From Melieria omissa (taxonomy: Eukaryota > Arthropoda > Insecta > Diptera > Ulidiidae): a stretch of 64,000 nt of DNA. The notes under the pieces were generated by a model. That model did not search any database. It was not told where the DNA came from and saw nothing but the letters and a program-made list of their open reading frames with translations. This document shows positions 45,929 through 57,369 of this stretch, one piece after another; the stretch's first letter is position 1; every line of letters starts with the position of its first letter. The stretch covers positions 54,373,900-54,437,899 of the forward strand of contig OZ020268.1 of NCBI GenBank assembly GCA_963971225.1, written 5' to 3'. The position numbers and the translations under genes were made by a program.

Positions 45929-46163
45929 TATATGTGCTTGAAATTTTAAAGAAAGCAGTAGAATCCCAGAGAAAAAATTAAAAATGGATAAAAGGATAAT
46001 CTTACTAAATCTTTCCAAAATTGATAAAAACTTTCGTGAAATTAGGAAAACTTTTGGGAGTTCTCGACAAAAAAAGAAAATCTTGCTTCGTTACTACGAT
46101 CTGGCCATTTTTTTAAGCTACCCGAGCAGAAGAATTAGATTGTTTTGCGATCAGTGCATCATA

Positions 46164-47035
46164 ACAGTGCTCGACAAAAAATGGGCCCATCGCGTACACC
46201 TAAAAATAAAAGTGTTTTCTAGAGTAACTTTGACCGCTGAACACGAAACTAAAAATCCCAAAATTTTTTAAGATGCGTTTTCGAAAAATTTTCGAAATAC
46301 AAGTTTTTTCTGTTGTTTCAGTTATGAGCACATATCTCCTAAAAGAATTATCCGATTAACATGAGCTGTCCGTCGTTCAGAAGATAATACCTTTCTAGTA
46401 ACATATGAGATTTGGGAAGTTAGGTTAGGTTAGGTTAGGGTGGCAGCTAGAAGAGCTCACTTAGGCCATAATACGACCCGTTGTGGTACCACGTGAAGGA
46501 CGTGGCCGCCCTTCAGCCTTACACACACCTTATTAAGCCTAACATCAATAGATTTGAAAGAAAAATGACAAAGTTATGATGCACTGAGTGAAAACACCAA
46601 CTTTACATTTATTACACCGTGCGAAACAATTTTTTTTATTTTTCCGATACCCATCCAAATTTTGATCTAGACGTGAAACTGGCGATCATTGCATGGAACT
46701 AGCGACCAAGTATTACATTTTCTGACCCAAAGTCTTTTTTAAAGGACTTTAAAATTTTAAAGACATACGCATTTCAAATATTTTTCTAAATATATGTGAT
46801 GATGAAGATATGGGTATCAAATGAAAGAGGAGAATTGTCTCCTTTTAACTAAATTTTTTATTTTGAACTTTCAGGACCAAAATATGTCAGGTATGAAAAC
46901 ATACATATTTTGGATCCCGGTCTGTAGATTAGTATTAGTCGGAATATATAGTACATCTAAATTTTATTCTGTTTCAAAGTTCTTGTCTAGAAAAAACTTT
47001 TCGTTTTAGGTGCATTTTTTTATGTCGAGTGATGT
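46164..47035. mobile_element. Tc1-like non-autonomous element nested in the hAT element (~870 bp)
   Basis: The left end is like ACAGTGCTCGACAAAAAATG; the reverse complement of the right end is CATCACTCGACATAAAAAAA. Further matches are CACCTAAAA and TTTTCTAGA in both arms. TA flanks both ends with a one-base uncertainty on the left. No transposase is readable. Internal (TTAGGT)n and a block around 46580-46930 (GATATGGGTATCAAATGAAA) are not explained. Confidence 0.6.
46418..46440. repeat. short TTAGGT repeat
   Basis: About three and a half TTAGGT units (GTTAGGTTAGGTTAGGTTAG) are followed by GGGTGGCAGCTAGAAGAGCT and a moderately GC-rich block to about 46525. The unit resembles, but differs from, the arthropod telomere pentamer TTAGG. 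Confidence 0.8.
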
Positions 47036-47635
47036 AATATAAATCTTCAGAAATGTACAGAAATATTTTATAAAACCCAGTAGCAGTGACTTTATAAAAA
47101 AAAGGCCTGAAAAAAAACAGACAAACAAAGAAGAAAACCAACCAAAACTTGTAATAAGAATAATAACTGTAAATTTGTTTGACTTCTAAAAAGTTTAATG
47201 GGGTTAAGAAATTGTGTAATTCACACTAGTTTACAAGCAAACTCTAAGATTGCGATATTTTATTTTTAACTTCGAATTTTGTATTTGCCACTTTTGCAAA
47301 AAATTTAAATAAAAATTAAATATTGCAATCTTCGAGGGAAAATTTTTTGAAAATTTGCAGACGAATGTTATTTAGAAAGGATGTTTTCTTGCTTTTATTG
47401 AACTGAATTTGTTATTGCAATTTCAAAGCCAATTGTCGATACTGTGTATCTTTCAATTGATGAAAGTGGCAAACAACTTAGTCTTTCATCAACCATTGTG
47501 GAGCGCAAATAGTTTTTTTTACAAGTTTCAGTTTTGAAAAACTTGCAATTTTTATATACAAGCTTCTTTCGGGGGCCCCCATTAAGCCGCTACTGTCCTA
47601 AATAACTTTAAATTTATAAAATATAATAAAAATAA

Positions 47636-48176
47636 TAAATAAAATAAAATAAAATAAATTAAAATAAAATAAAATAAAATAAAATAAAATAAAATAAAAT
47701 AAAATACAATAAAATAAAATAAAATAAAATAAAATAAAATAAAATAAAATAAAATAAAATAAAATAAAATAAAATAAAATAAAATAAAATAAAATAAAAT
47801 AAAATAAAATAAAATAAAATAAAATAAAATAAAATAAAATAAAATAAAATAAAATAAAATAAAATAAAATAAAATAAAATAAAATAAAATAAAATAAAAA
47901 CAAAATAAAATAAAAATAAGTAAACAAATAAAATAAAATAAAATGAAATAAAATAAAATAAAATAAAATAAAATAAAATAAAATAAAATAAAATAAAATA
48001 AAATAATAAAATAAAATAAAATAAAATAAAATAAAATAAAATAAAATAAAATAAAATAAAAATAAAATAAAAACAAAATAAAATAAAAATAAGTAAACAA
48101 ATAAAATAAAATAAAATAAAATAAAATAAAATAAAATAAAATAAAATAAAATAAAATAAAATAAAATAAATTAAAT
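47636..48176. repeat. AAAAT pentanucleotide microsatellite (~540 bp) with internal duplication
   Basis: (AAAAT)n starts 30 bp after the hAT target duplication. A compound interruption (CAAAATAAAATAAAAATAAG, then TAAACAAATA) occurs twice, at about 47901 and 48074. This shows that a ~173-bp stretch was duplicated within the array. The 109- to 172-codon minus-strand frames are artefacts. Confidence 0.95.
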
Positions 48177-51100
48177 AAAAAATGAAATTAAAAAAAATGA
48201 AATAAAATAAAATAAAAAAAAATTAAATTAAATTAAAAAAAAATAAAATTTAACATCATAGAAAAATTCAAAACAAGCTTGTTTTACACATAAGCAAATT
48301 TCCTCCAAAAGTGTCACTAAGAAAGTAACAAACAGAAGATTGTAAAATAGGCAAATATAAAACAAAGCCTCTCAGAAAAATTTGATAAACTTAATAAAAA
48401 ATTAAAAAAAAAACGTAGAAAAAATAAAAAACAAATTAAAAATTTACAAATGTGAAAAGACAAATAGACATCTATAATCCAACAAAAAATACAAATAGAA
48501 AAAGAAACAAATATAAAAACCAACGCAACATAATATTTGAAATAACTTTAATAAAAACAATGAAATATTTATGAACAAAATTAAAAAAAATAAATAAAAC
48601 AAAGCCGAGGGTTGCACGCGCATTTGTCATTAAATCGCAGCTTTGGTGTCTAACACAAACAACAAATTTACATATAAAAAACTAGTTTTTAAATAAATTA
48701 TAATAAACAAATACAAATTAGTCAAGCACCTCCACCATGCAGTGACAGTCATATGAGATGAGAAAGAAGAAGAAACAGCAACAGTAGCAAATGGAAGTTG
48801 TTTCCACTGTGTCTAAAGTACGTTTTGGCTGCTATTTTGCTATTAATTTTACCTACAAAGCATTCACCATTTTATGTATTTAGAGAACTTGAGAGATTTT
48901 CTACTCTTCCGCATTTAATGAGAGAGTGGAAAATTGTAAACAAAATTAGAAAAAGTTAATTGCTGCTAACAACTGACTGACACTGGTGATTGGTTGATGA
49001 AAAGTTGTTAAAAAGTTGTAAAAAAGTTGTTAAAAGGTGTCAAAATTTTGTTTTTTCTTAATCAAACTATTTTTACAGTTTACTTATTTGCAGCTTTTTC
49101 TTTTGTATTTATTTGGATGGATATTTTTTCTCAGCGTTAGCTCAATGGCCCCTCGAATGAAAGTGTAAACATGTGGGCTGCTTTTGTGAATTTCAGCTCA
49201 AGTTGGCATTGCATTGTTGGATTTCTGTCAAATCATGCAGTCGCTTTGTTGGTCTCTGTATCTCTTTGCCTCAGTCTACCTCGGCCTCTCTACATCAATC
49301 TGCCTCCTTGTCTCTCTGCCTATCACTCTGTCCATTTCAGACACTTTGTCTGTCTCTCTGTTGGCTGAGCCGCATGCGGAAACCTGTGTTCGTGTTGCAG
49401 CACAAAGTGTTCGCAAACAATAACACTTTTCATTTCCCAAAAACAGAAATAAATAATAACAACAAATAAATCAAAATCCTATTACGCGCGCGCGTTAAGT
49501 AGTGCGGAATTTCAAGTTACCCAGCCACTTGTGGCATTCATCATTACAATAAGTGAGCATGTGTGTGTGTGTGTGTGTTTGTTGGATTGTGTGCTTTAGA
49601 GTGGCCTGCACAATTTCAAAAAATTCATTCATATGAATCAGAAAAAAATCTATGCCATGAACTGCAATGAACTTTGAGCAATGCAGACGGCAATGAGGCA
49701 AAAATGAAAAGTAAATTTGTTTACAAATTCCTTCTAAGACTTTAAACTATTCTAAAGACAAAAACGACATTTAAAATTTCATTCCTGGAACAATAAAATT
49801 CTTGCCATATGGTAACAGCATAGCAAAAGGGCTAATGCCAGTAAGTGTGCTACTCATTTGTATCTCGAACAGTTTATGCACTAATTGCTCCGCTAAATTG
49901 ACCGCCAAAGCGTGCGTCCTGCTTGTCGCTTTGGACACTTTGAAACAGCTGTCACCGGACTAAAAGGCTGATGGTGAAAATTGGCCATTTACCTGTCATT
50001 ACAGCAGCGCGTGCCCCAAACGTGCAAGGTGCAATTATAAAAAAAACAAAAACAATAAGCACCAGCAATGGCAACAAAAGCAATGCTGCAACGTGCATTG
50101 ACCAGCGCCAACAAAACAATTATATCCATTCGTTGTCATGTTGTTGTTGTTGCGCCAACAAAACGAACACCAAATGTGCCGAGCGAGCCAACAAGTCAGC
50201 TAATCAGCCAGACAGGCAGTTAGTCAGCTCGCAGTGGTGGCAACACTACTTGCCACATTGCAATTTGCAACTTAAAAAATTTTCCTTTGATTTCATACTC
50301 ATTGTTGTTGCTATTTTGCCAACATTTACAAATTGCAAAATACAAAAACGAAATTAAAAAAAAAATCAATATTAAACAAAAACAACTTAAGCTGTAAATA
50401 AATTTGTTGGAAGCATGCAGAGTGCGTGATTTGAAAAATTCGTTTTTTTTTAATGTCAATGAAAGCTGGCGCTAGGTTTTAGTGTTGTTTTGTTGTTGTA
50501 ATATTTGTTGTTGCTTTGTTGCGCATGCGTGCGCGTGTTGACCGTCGAATGCGGCACAACTGCGTGATGTATGCGGCCTTTCAATGCAGCAGCTAAGAGC
50601 AGCTAAAGCAACAACAATAATAAAAGTAAATGCCACAACAACAACATAAATAGCAGTAGCAACAACAACGACAACAGTTACTACAGCTTAAATGAGTCGC
50701 ATCTGAAAGGTTGAGCGCCTGGCTGGCGGAAATACACACACACACACAGAGGAAAAACCAACACAAACACACACACACACACAAGTGAGATTGCATTTTA
50801 AATGGCTAAACTGTTGGCATTGTTGTTGTTGGCTGTGTATTTTTAATGTGCCCATAAAAGCGTTAAAATCTTATGCAAGCGAGAAATATATATTTTATCT
50901 GAAATTCTTTCTTCGTGTTGTTTTTTTTGTTGGTGTTGTCATTTTTGTTGTTGTTGTTGTTGCTTTTGTCGCTTAATGGTTTGGCTGCCATACCCTACTA
51001 CAATATTTACCTGGGTGTTGTTGCTGCTCAGATATTGCAATGGGTTAAACGAGTTGCCCTTGTCAAGGTCACACTGAAGTGAGTTGTGAACACTCACCAC

Positions 51101-51199
51101 GTCTACTAAGAAATACAAGTATTGCATATGCTTGCATACAGGGTTATATGGAAAACTTATGGAAAACTTAAGGTCGGAAAAGTTTTATAAACTTAATGA
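48177..51199. other. non-coding stretch with simple repeats
   Basis: A-rich DNA lies at 48177-48600. A pyrimidine-rich TCTCTCTGCC-like part lies at 49255-49360. GT runs (49559-49578) and CA runs (50734-50748, 50763-50782) occur, and GTT/CAA runs are common. The short frames show no motif. I see no gene. Confidence 0.5.
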
Positions 51200-53010
51200 T
51201 TTATAATGGCTAAACCGATTACTCAATTTAAATTAGAATTTTAACTTGTAATTAAAATCACAGAGCAATTTATATTAAATATTAAAATTTAAATTAAACA
51301 TTAAAATTTAAGATTCAAAGAAAACAAATTTTACGTTACAACCGATTATAGGGAGATTGTTCAGATGATTATTCAACAAGCAATTAAAAATCAAAATTAT
51401 TAAAAAAAACTTGAAGCTTAAGGTCAAAAACATCGAAACTAATAGAAAACGGCGGAACCGATTACTCAATTTTAACTTCAATTTCAACCGATACTTGAGC
51501 TCCTAAAGAAAGTAAAGGAAACCAATTACTCACAAAGCAATTCTAGTTCCGAACCGATTACTCAATTTTAACTTCAATTGTAACCGGGACTGAAACTCCT
51601 AAAGAAAGGAAAGAAAACCGATTACTCCCCAAGCAATTCTAGTTCCAATCCGTAACGAAACTTTGCTCAAGAAAAAAACTCAACTATTTACCTATTTTAT
51701 ATTTGTTAAACCTATTAAACAAGTCCAACTACTAAAAAATACCAAAAATATGTTTTATAATGGCTAAACCGATAAAGCGATTCCAACTGCAATTCTTGCA
51801 ACTTTTGCTCAAGAAAATCCCAAACAAATATTTTAAAATGACAACCGATTACTCAAGTCTAACCAAAATTCTTGCAACCTTAGCTCAAGAAAATCCCAAA
51901 CAAATGTTTTTTCATTTTAAGCTCATAAAAATTTCAAATAATTGTTTTATAATGACTAAACCGATTACTTCAGCTCAACTACAACTGTTGTAACCTTAGT
52001 TTGAGAAAATCCTAACTAAATGTTTTATAATGGCTAAACCGATTACTCTAGTTCAACTAAAATAGTTGAAACTTTACCTTAAGAAAATCTCAAACGAGTG
52101 TTTTATAATGGCTAAACCGATTACTCTAGTTCCACTACATTTCTAGGCCGTAATTAAAACTTCAAATGTCATGATAACAAATAGTTAGTGATTAATAAAA
52201 AAAAAAATTACAACAAAATATGTATTGTCAAATTCATAATAGCGAAACCGATTACTTTCAAATACTACTCTGCCTCTAAGTATGGAAAAGGTGCTGCAAG
52301 TTCTAGAAAATATAATGATTGCTTTACTGGCAACCGGCAAAAAATTGGAACTGAAAATAAGCTTTGAAAGCATTGACGGAACCAATTACTTTAACGAAAA
52401 CCCCAGCTCAAGACAGTAAAAAAATTGAAATATTCAACCTTAATATTTACCGATTACTCGACAAGAAACTTAAACTCAAGGCATTAAAAAAACATTCACA
52501 TCCAAATATTATTTAGTTCAGTATGTACTAGTTATATATTAGACAAACCGATTACTCAATTAATAGCATTAGGCATTAAAAACAATCTGAATCTGAAAAA
52601 TTGTATCAAATAACCAAACAATTGTTCAACCATTAATGATAACGGAAACTCAAAACAAAACAAAATCTAACAAAATGTTACCTTAGCGAAACCGATTACA
52701 TAAATTATAATAACATATCAAGGCAAAAGCTCATATAAGTATAAACCTAAGTGATTCTTATACTCAGGAACCAACACTAAACTAATCAAATCTGAAGCAA
52801 AATAGGTTAAATAGGTAAAATAGAACCCAAACTAAATTAATATTTTAAACGATTACTTAAACGATTACCAATATGAAACGATTACTCTATCACCAACTCG
52901 TAATCATGGCAACAAGAAAAATGTCAAAAATGTAAGATTAAGTCAAATTCTATTTTATTATTCGAATTCTAAAAAGATTCATGTACATATTTTATCAAAA
53001 CCGATTACTT
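51200..53010. repeat. array of ~20 conserved AACCGATTAC cores in diverged DNA
   Basis: The core AACCGATTAC (or one-base variants) occurs near 51213, 51455, 51520, 51553, 51615, 51842, 51957, 52035, 52114, 52246, 52380, 52449, 52545, 52690, 52850-52880 (three short forms) and 53000. From 51750 to 52140 the core sits in a ~79-bp unit (GTTTTATAATGGCTAAACCG, then ATTACTCTAGTTCAACTA). Elsewhere only the core is kept and spacing varies. The 77-codon frame at 51760 is part of the array. Confidence 0.85.
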
Positions 53011-53440
53011 TTTTACTGACATCTGCTAGTAGTGACCACTTTAGTGCCATACAAAGCTTCGTATAGACTTTGTGCTCTTTCTAATTGATTCTCAAGCATT
53101 TCATGTAAACTTTGCATCATTGGAAGCGACAAGTCAATTTCCAATTTACATTGTTCTATTTTCGTTCAATCATAGCGTAAACGAGTTTGCAAGAAGTCAG
53201 CTGCACGTAGAATCATCTATCATGGCATTGGCACATTTGTTGCACTGTGCAACAGACATTTTTGCACTTTGAAATGAACATGAACAGTGACTTGCGGTTT
53301 CTAATATTTTTGTTTTTTACTTTTATATATTTTATTAATTTTGTAAAATCTTTCAATTTGAAGCTTCTTCTAGGTTTTAGTTTAAATTTGGACTTGATTT
53401 TATATTTTTTATATTTTGTATTTAAATTTTTGCATTTTAG

Positions 53441-54040
53441 AAAATCTCGAATCTTTGACTTCAATAAATATTTGCATTTGAAACTTGTAGAGACCCCATC
53501 TCTCCTTAACCCTTTCCGTCATGAAAATAAACCCGTTCTGTATGAATTGTATGGGCTGTAGTCCAATATATTGGACATTGTGACTGAAAGGGTTAATATT
53601 GTCTAATAAATACGAGATCTATTACAAATTTCGACATATGTCTTTTGCGTAAAAACTTTGAATATTTAAAAACTCGAACTTGTTTTAATTTTTATATACA
53701 AATTCTTCCATTTTTTAAAACCTCCCATCTTTGATTTCATCAAACATTTGAAATATGGAAATATAGAGACTCCCATCTCTTCTGAACGTTGTCTGGTTAA
53801 TACGATATCTCTTAGCAGTTTCGAGGTATTTGCTTTTGCTTTTAAATGCTTTGCATATTTAAAAACTCGAACTTGTTTCAATTTTTATATACAAATTCTT
53901 CCAATTTTGAAAACCTCCCATCTTTGATTTCATTAAACATTTGACACATGGAACTTGTAGAAACCCAAGATTAAGACTCCTTAAGATAGCCTGATAAATA
54001 CGAGATCTATTGCATACGGATCTAAGCAAATTTTTTCTAA
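53441..54040. repeat. 193-bp tandem repeat, three copies, one split by a TTAA element
   Basis: AACTCGAACTTGTTT recurs at 53671 and 53864 (period 193) and, as AATCTCGAATC, near 53443. Shared order: CCTCCCATCTTTGATTTCAT, AAACATTTGA, GGAAC/ACTTGTAGAGAC, CTAATAAATACGAGATCTAT. The first copy is interrupted by the 83-bp TTAA element at 53510-53592. Short minus-strand frames follow the repeat and are not genes. Confidence 0.85.
53510..53592. mobile_element. very short TTAA-flanked miniature element (83 bp)
   Basis: The left end is CCCTTTCCGTCATGAAAA; the reverse complement of the right end is CCCTTTCAGTCACAATG. TTAA lies on both sides (53506-53509, 53593-53596). Its ends resemble those of the 499-bp element at 33854 (CCCTTTCGAC). 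The neighbouring repeat copy at about 53970 has a single TTAA at the same place (ACTCCTTAAG) and serves as an empty site. Confidence 0.82.
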
Positions 54041-55547
54041 AATACAATATTTTTTAATAAATGTTTCCATGTGCAAAATTAAAGTTTCATTTTTGTTGCA
54101 CACTGTTGCGTGCCTCAACTGTTCCGCTGCTTCAGTTGAAACTGCAATCAGTGCAGTAATAGAAAACTGAAGGACGTTCCCAGATCCTGTTGTGCCCATC
54201 ATGCACATTCATAAATTATCTGGCACCATGGCAGCTTCACACAACAAGCCAGAGGCCCACACACACACGTACACACACACACATTGCTAGCTAGCTGTCG
54301 CCGACAAGCGCCCAACAGTTCACTGAACTCGCGCTCATTCGTGCGATTGGTTTGCAATTCGTGCCTCGGTGTTGGCTACTTGACGCTGCTCTATTGCCTT
54401 CTCTTTCGCACACTTCATGATAGTGTGTTTGTGTTGCTTTCATAGCTGCTTTAACAACAATTGTTTATTGTTATTGTTGTTGCTGTTGTCATTTATAAAT
54501 GCGGCTCATGGCAAAGGCACTTTGGATGGTTGCCTACTTGGCCCCTTGGCCGTTCGGTTGCTTGGCCTGGCGGCTTTTGGTCAGTTGCCGGCGCAGCGTT
54601 AATTGATCGTCTTCGGACTGCTGACGGTGGTGGCATGCTTGGCGCTACTTTCGTGCGCCGCAGCGGGATTAAGAAGAAGAAGAAAAAGCTGTTGTTGTTG
54701 CTGGCGCTCATGCCTCTGCTGTCTGGTCCTCTAGTTGCCATTGCTGTTCCCTTTACTGCCCATTGCAGCTATTGATGTTGTTGCTATTTGCCCCTTTTCC
54801 GCACACTTTTTCAGTTTTGTTTTTTTTTTGGCCATTCGGTCAACGTTGCCAAGTTGGCTGCGCTTCATTATTGCTGCTTGTTATGCAACATTTTTGCCGC
54901 AATTATTTATAATTCTGCTTTGACGCCGCCATCTTTGGTCAGCTTCTATGTTATTCTGTGCTGCTGACTGTTTACTACTATTGTTGTTGCTGTTTTTGTT
55001 TGTTGTTATTTATTGTTGTTGCTTGTGGCTAAAGCGTTGCGCATTGCCGCAGCAGCGACGACTTTGGCTTGGCCATGATTAATGACGCTTAGTAATTGCG
55101 CATGATGGCAGCATTGTTGTTGTTATTGTTTATACTTTTTATTGCCATTGTTGCTGTTGTGCTATTCTTCTTTTCACCTTCTAGGTTGGCAGATTTTTGC
55201 AAAGGTTCTTCTGTAAGTTTGTGGAGCAGCTACTGGCTTTTCAGATTCACCTGTGGTGCCTTCTCACTCTTTCTATTTTTCTCTCTCTTTCTCTGAGTAA
55301 TTGTAACCAGAGGTCTTAATTTGATGTTGTTAAGATAAGAGTTGCGCAAAATGCTGGTTGTAAGTTATGGTTGGCTGTGTTTTGTCGTTGTTGTTGTTTT
55401 AATATGAATTTTGCCATTATCATAAAAACTTGAAATTCCTTGCTACGCCCATCCTTTTCAATGGAATTTAATTAATTACAAATGAAATTGCATTAAAAAG
55501 TCAGTCCATGAAAAGTTGTATGAAATGTTTGGTATCAAAAATGTTGA
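54041..55547. other. non-coding stretch rich in GTTGTTGCT triplets
   Basis: CA runs lie at 54258-54284. GTT/GCT triplet runs at 54460-55170 open Leu/Val/Cys-rich frames on both strands, none with a motif or splice support. I see no gene. Confidence 0.5.
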
Positions 55548-55743
55548 TCAGAAAGTGAGCCACAAAATTAAAAAAAAATTACAAATTAAAAAAAATAAAA
55601 CTTTTTATCAGAAAGTGAGCCACAAAATTAAAAAAATTACAAAATTACAAAAAACTTCACAGTCACAAAAATATAACAAATTAATTATAATTAAAACAAA
55701 AAACAAAAACACAATCAATATGTCAATTAGAAAGGGTCAAACA

Positions 55744-56258
55744 AAGAGACAGACTCGCCCATTTTAAGCCAGCTTTAGGTTTATTTGCGCATTGTTGGAG
55801 TTCTATGACGAAAAGGGAGACCATGTCGACCGGTGGCAGGACCAAGTTTAGGTTGCCCTATTATCTCTTGATGTGACCAACTAGAGAACCCAAACGATAA
55901 GCAAAGAGTGTGTGTGTGCCAAGAGACAGACTCGCCCATTTTAAGCCAGCTTTAGGTTTATTTGCGCATTGTTGGAGTTCTATGACGAAAAGGGAGACCA
56001 TGTCGACCGATGGAAGGACCAAGTTTAGGTTACCCTTTTATCTCTTGAAGTGACCAACTGGAGAACCCAAACGAAAAGCAAAGAGTGTGTGTGTGCAAAG
56101 AGACTGACTCGCCCATTTTAAGCCAGCTTTAGGATTCTTTGCGCATTGTTGGAGTTCTATGACGAAAAGGGAGACCATGTCGACCGATGGAAGGACCAAG
56201 TCTAGGTTACCCTTTTATCTCTTGAAGTGACCAACTGGAGAACCCAAACGAAAAGCAG
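55744..56258. repeat. 177-bp satellite-like unit, three near-identical copies
   Basis: AAGAGACAGACTCGCCCATT starts copies at 55744 and 55921, and AAGAGACTGACTCGCCCATT starts a third at 56098. Each continues with TTAAGCCAGCTTTAGG, GCGCATTGTTGGAGTTCTAT, GACGAAAAGGGAGACCATGT and GAGAACCCAAACG. The copies differ at only a few positions. A GTGTGTGTG run joins copies 1-2 and 2-3. Upstream, CAGAAAGTGAGCCACAAAAT occurs twice (about 55548 and 55608). Confidence 0.93.
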
Positions 56259-57369
56259 AAAAGTTTAGGTCTCTCTTTCTCTCCTTTTTTTACCGTTTCC
56301 AGGTGTCTCAGAAAAGGTGTTTTTGTTTTTAATCTTTTTTAGTAGAATACAAAATGTGTACATATACTTACATTTTGTATATATTATTTTTTTTAATAAA
56401 TTTTTTTTTATTTTTATTTTGTATATATTAAATATTAAAATTTACGCGCTTTATTTAAGAATTGTTTACACCAACCCCAGTTTTCCATAGCTTCGCTCTA
56501 CTCAAACATTTTCAATCGACGCATAGAAAATTATGATAAATATTTGCAAATTTATTTAAAAAAAAATGCAGCCGTTGGCTACTTTGAATGGAGCGCGCCA
56601 GTGCCATTGACCGGTTTGCAATTAGCGGCACACCAACAGCCCAGCAGCAACAAACCGAACACGCCCTGTAACGCCTCACAATCGCACGACGCGCGCGCCA
56701 CAAAGTGGAGCAACTAATAAAATAAAAACAAAATAAAAATATTGCTCTCAATACACAACAACGCAGCGCAGTCATAGCGCAACAATGGTGCGTTCGAAAA
56801 TTGAATTCAATTGAAATTTTCAAGCCATTCAAGCAGCCATTCAAAGCCAATGTGGCTCAAATGTTGTGTTGTTGTTTGTGGCGTATGCTTTAAAAATCTA
56901 TTAGTCTCGACAATCTGCAGCTTAATGCAATTAATATACTTTAAAATGCAATAAAAGCCACCGAGAGCTTGTGGGGAAATTGGCAGAAGTAAACACTTTC
57001 TCCGGGTCGCAAGCAGTGCAGCACATTTGACCAATGAGTGACGCCTTGGCATATCAATCACAGTGGTAAGCTGAGTTTAGCTCCAAAAAATAAGTTTTTG
57101 AATGGAAAAATAATTTGTAAAATAACTGACAATAATTAATCAATTATTATATTTTTTTTTAAATTGGAGCAGTGGTGCGTATTTTTACATCTTTTTGCCG
57201 TGCAATGGAAAAGACAGAATTACAAATGAAAGTTTTGGATTGTTGGCTTAAGTTTGGTGGATTTTTTAATTTGAAAAAATAAATATTTGCGGTGTTCACA
57301 GCCTATGATTAGGTAGCAGAGGGGAATAGTAAAGTTAGTTAGAATTAGACTAAAAGATGATCGGTGAAT
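56259..57369. other. non-coding stretch
   Basis: A pyrimidine run (56261-56290) and A/T-rich DNA at 56330-56450 come first. A GC-richer patch follows at 56570-56780, with minus-strand frames of 84-112 codons that lack motifs and start context. I see no gene. Confidence 0.45.

Larger units (their letters stand above)
45269..47595. mobile_element. hAT-type element (2,327 bp) hosting nested transposons
   Basis: The left end is CAGTGGCGGCTTAAGG. The reverse complement of the right end is CAGTAGCGGCTTAATG. An exact 8-bp duplication, TCCTAAAT, flanks it (45261-45268, 47596-47603). Inside are a mariner relic (45440-45928), a Tc1-like element (about 46164-47035) and a TTAGGT repeat. After subtracting these, about 0.95 kb remains, with no recognisable hAT transposase, so it was probably non-autonomous. 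A long AAAAT microsatellite starts right after the right target copy. Confidence 0.88.

Noticed and set aside
45984..46271. 95-codon basic frame inside the hAT element as a transposase N-terminus
   Set aside because: No helix-turn-helix or zinc-finger pattern that I can defend, and it runs across the left end of the nested Tc1-like element.
54417..55296. Leu/Val-rich frames that look like membrane proteins
   Set aside because: They come from GTT/GCT triplet runs; several overlapping frames on both strands show the same composition.
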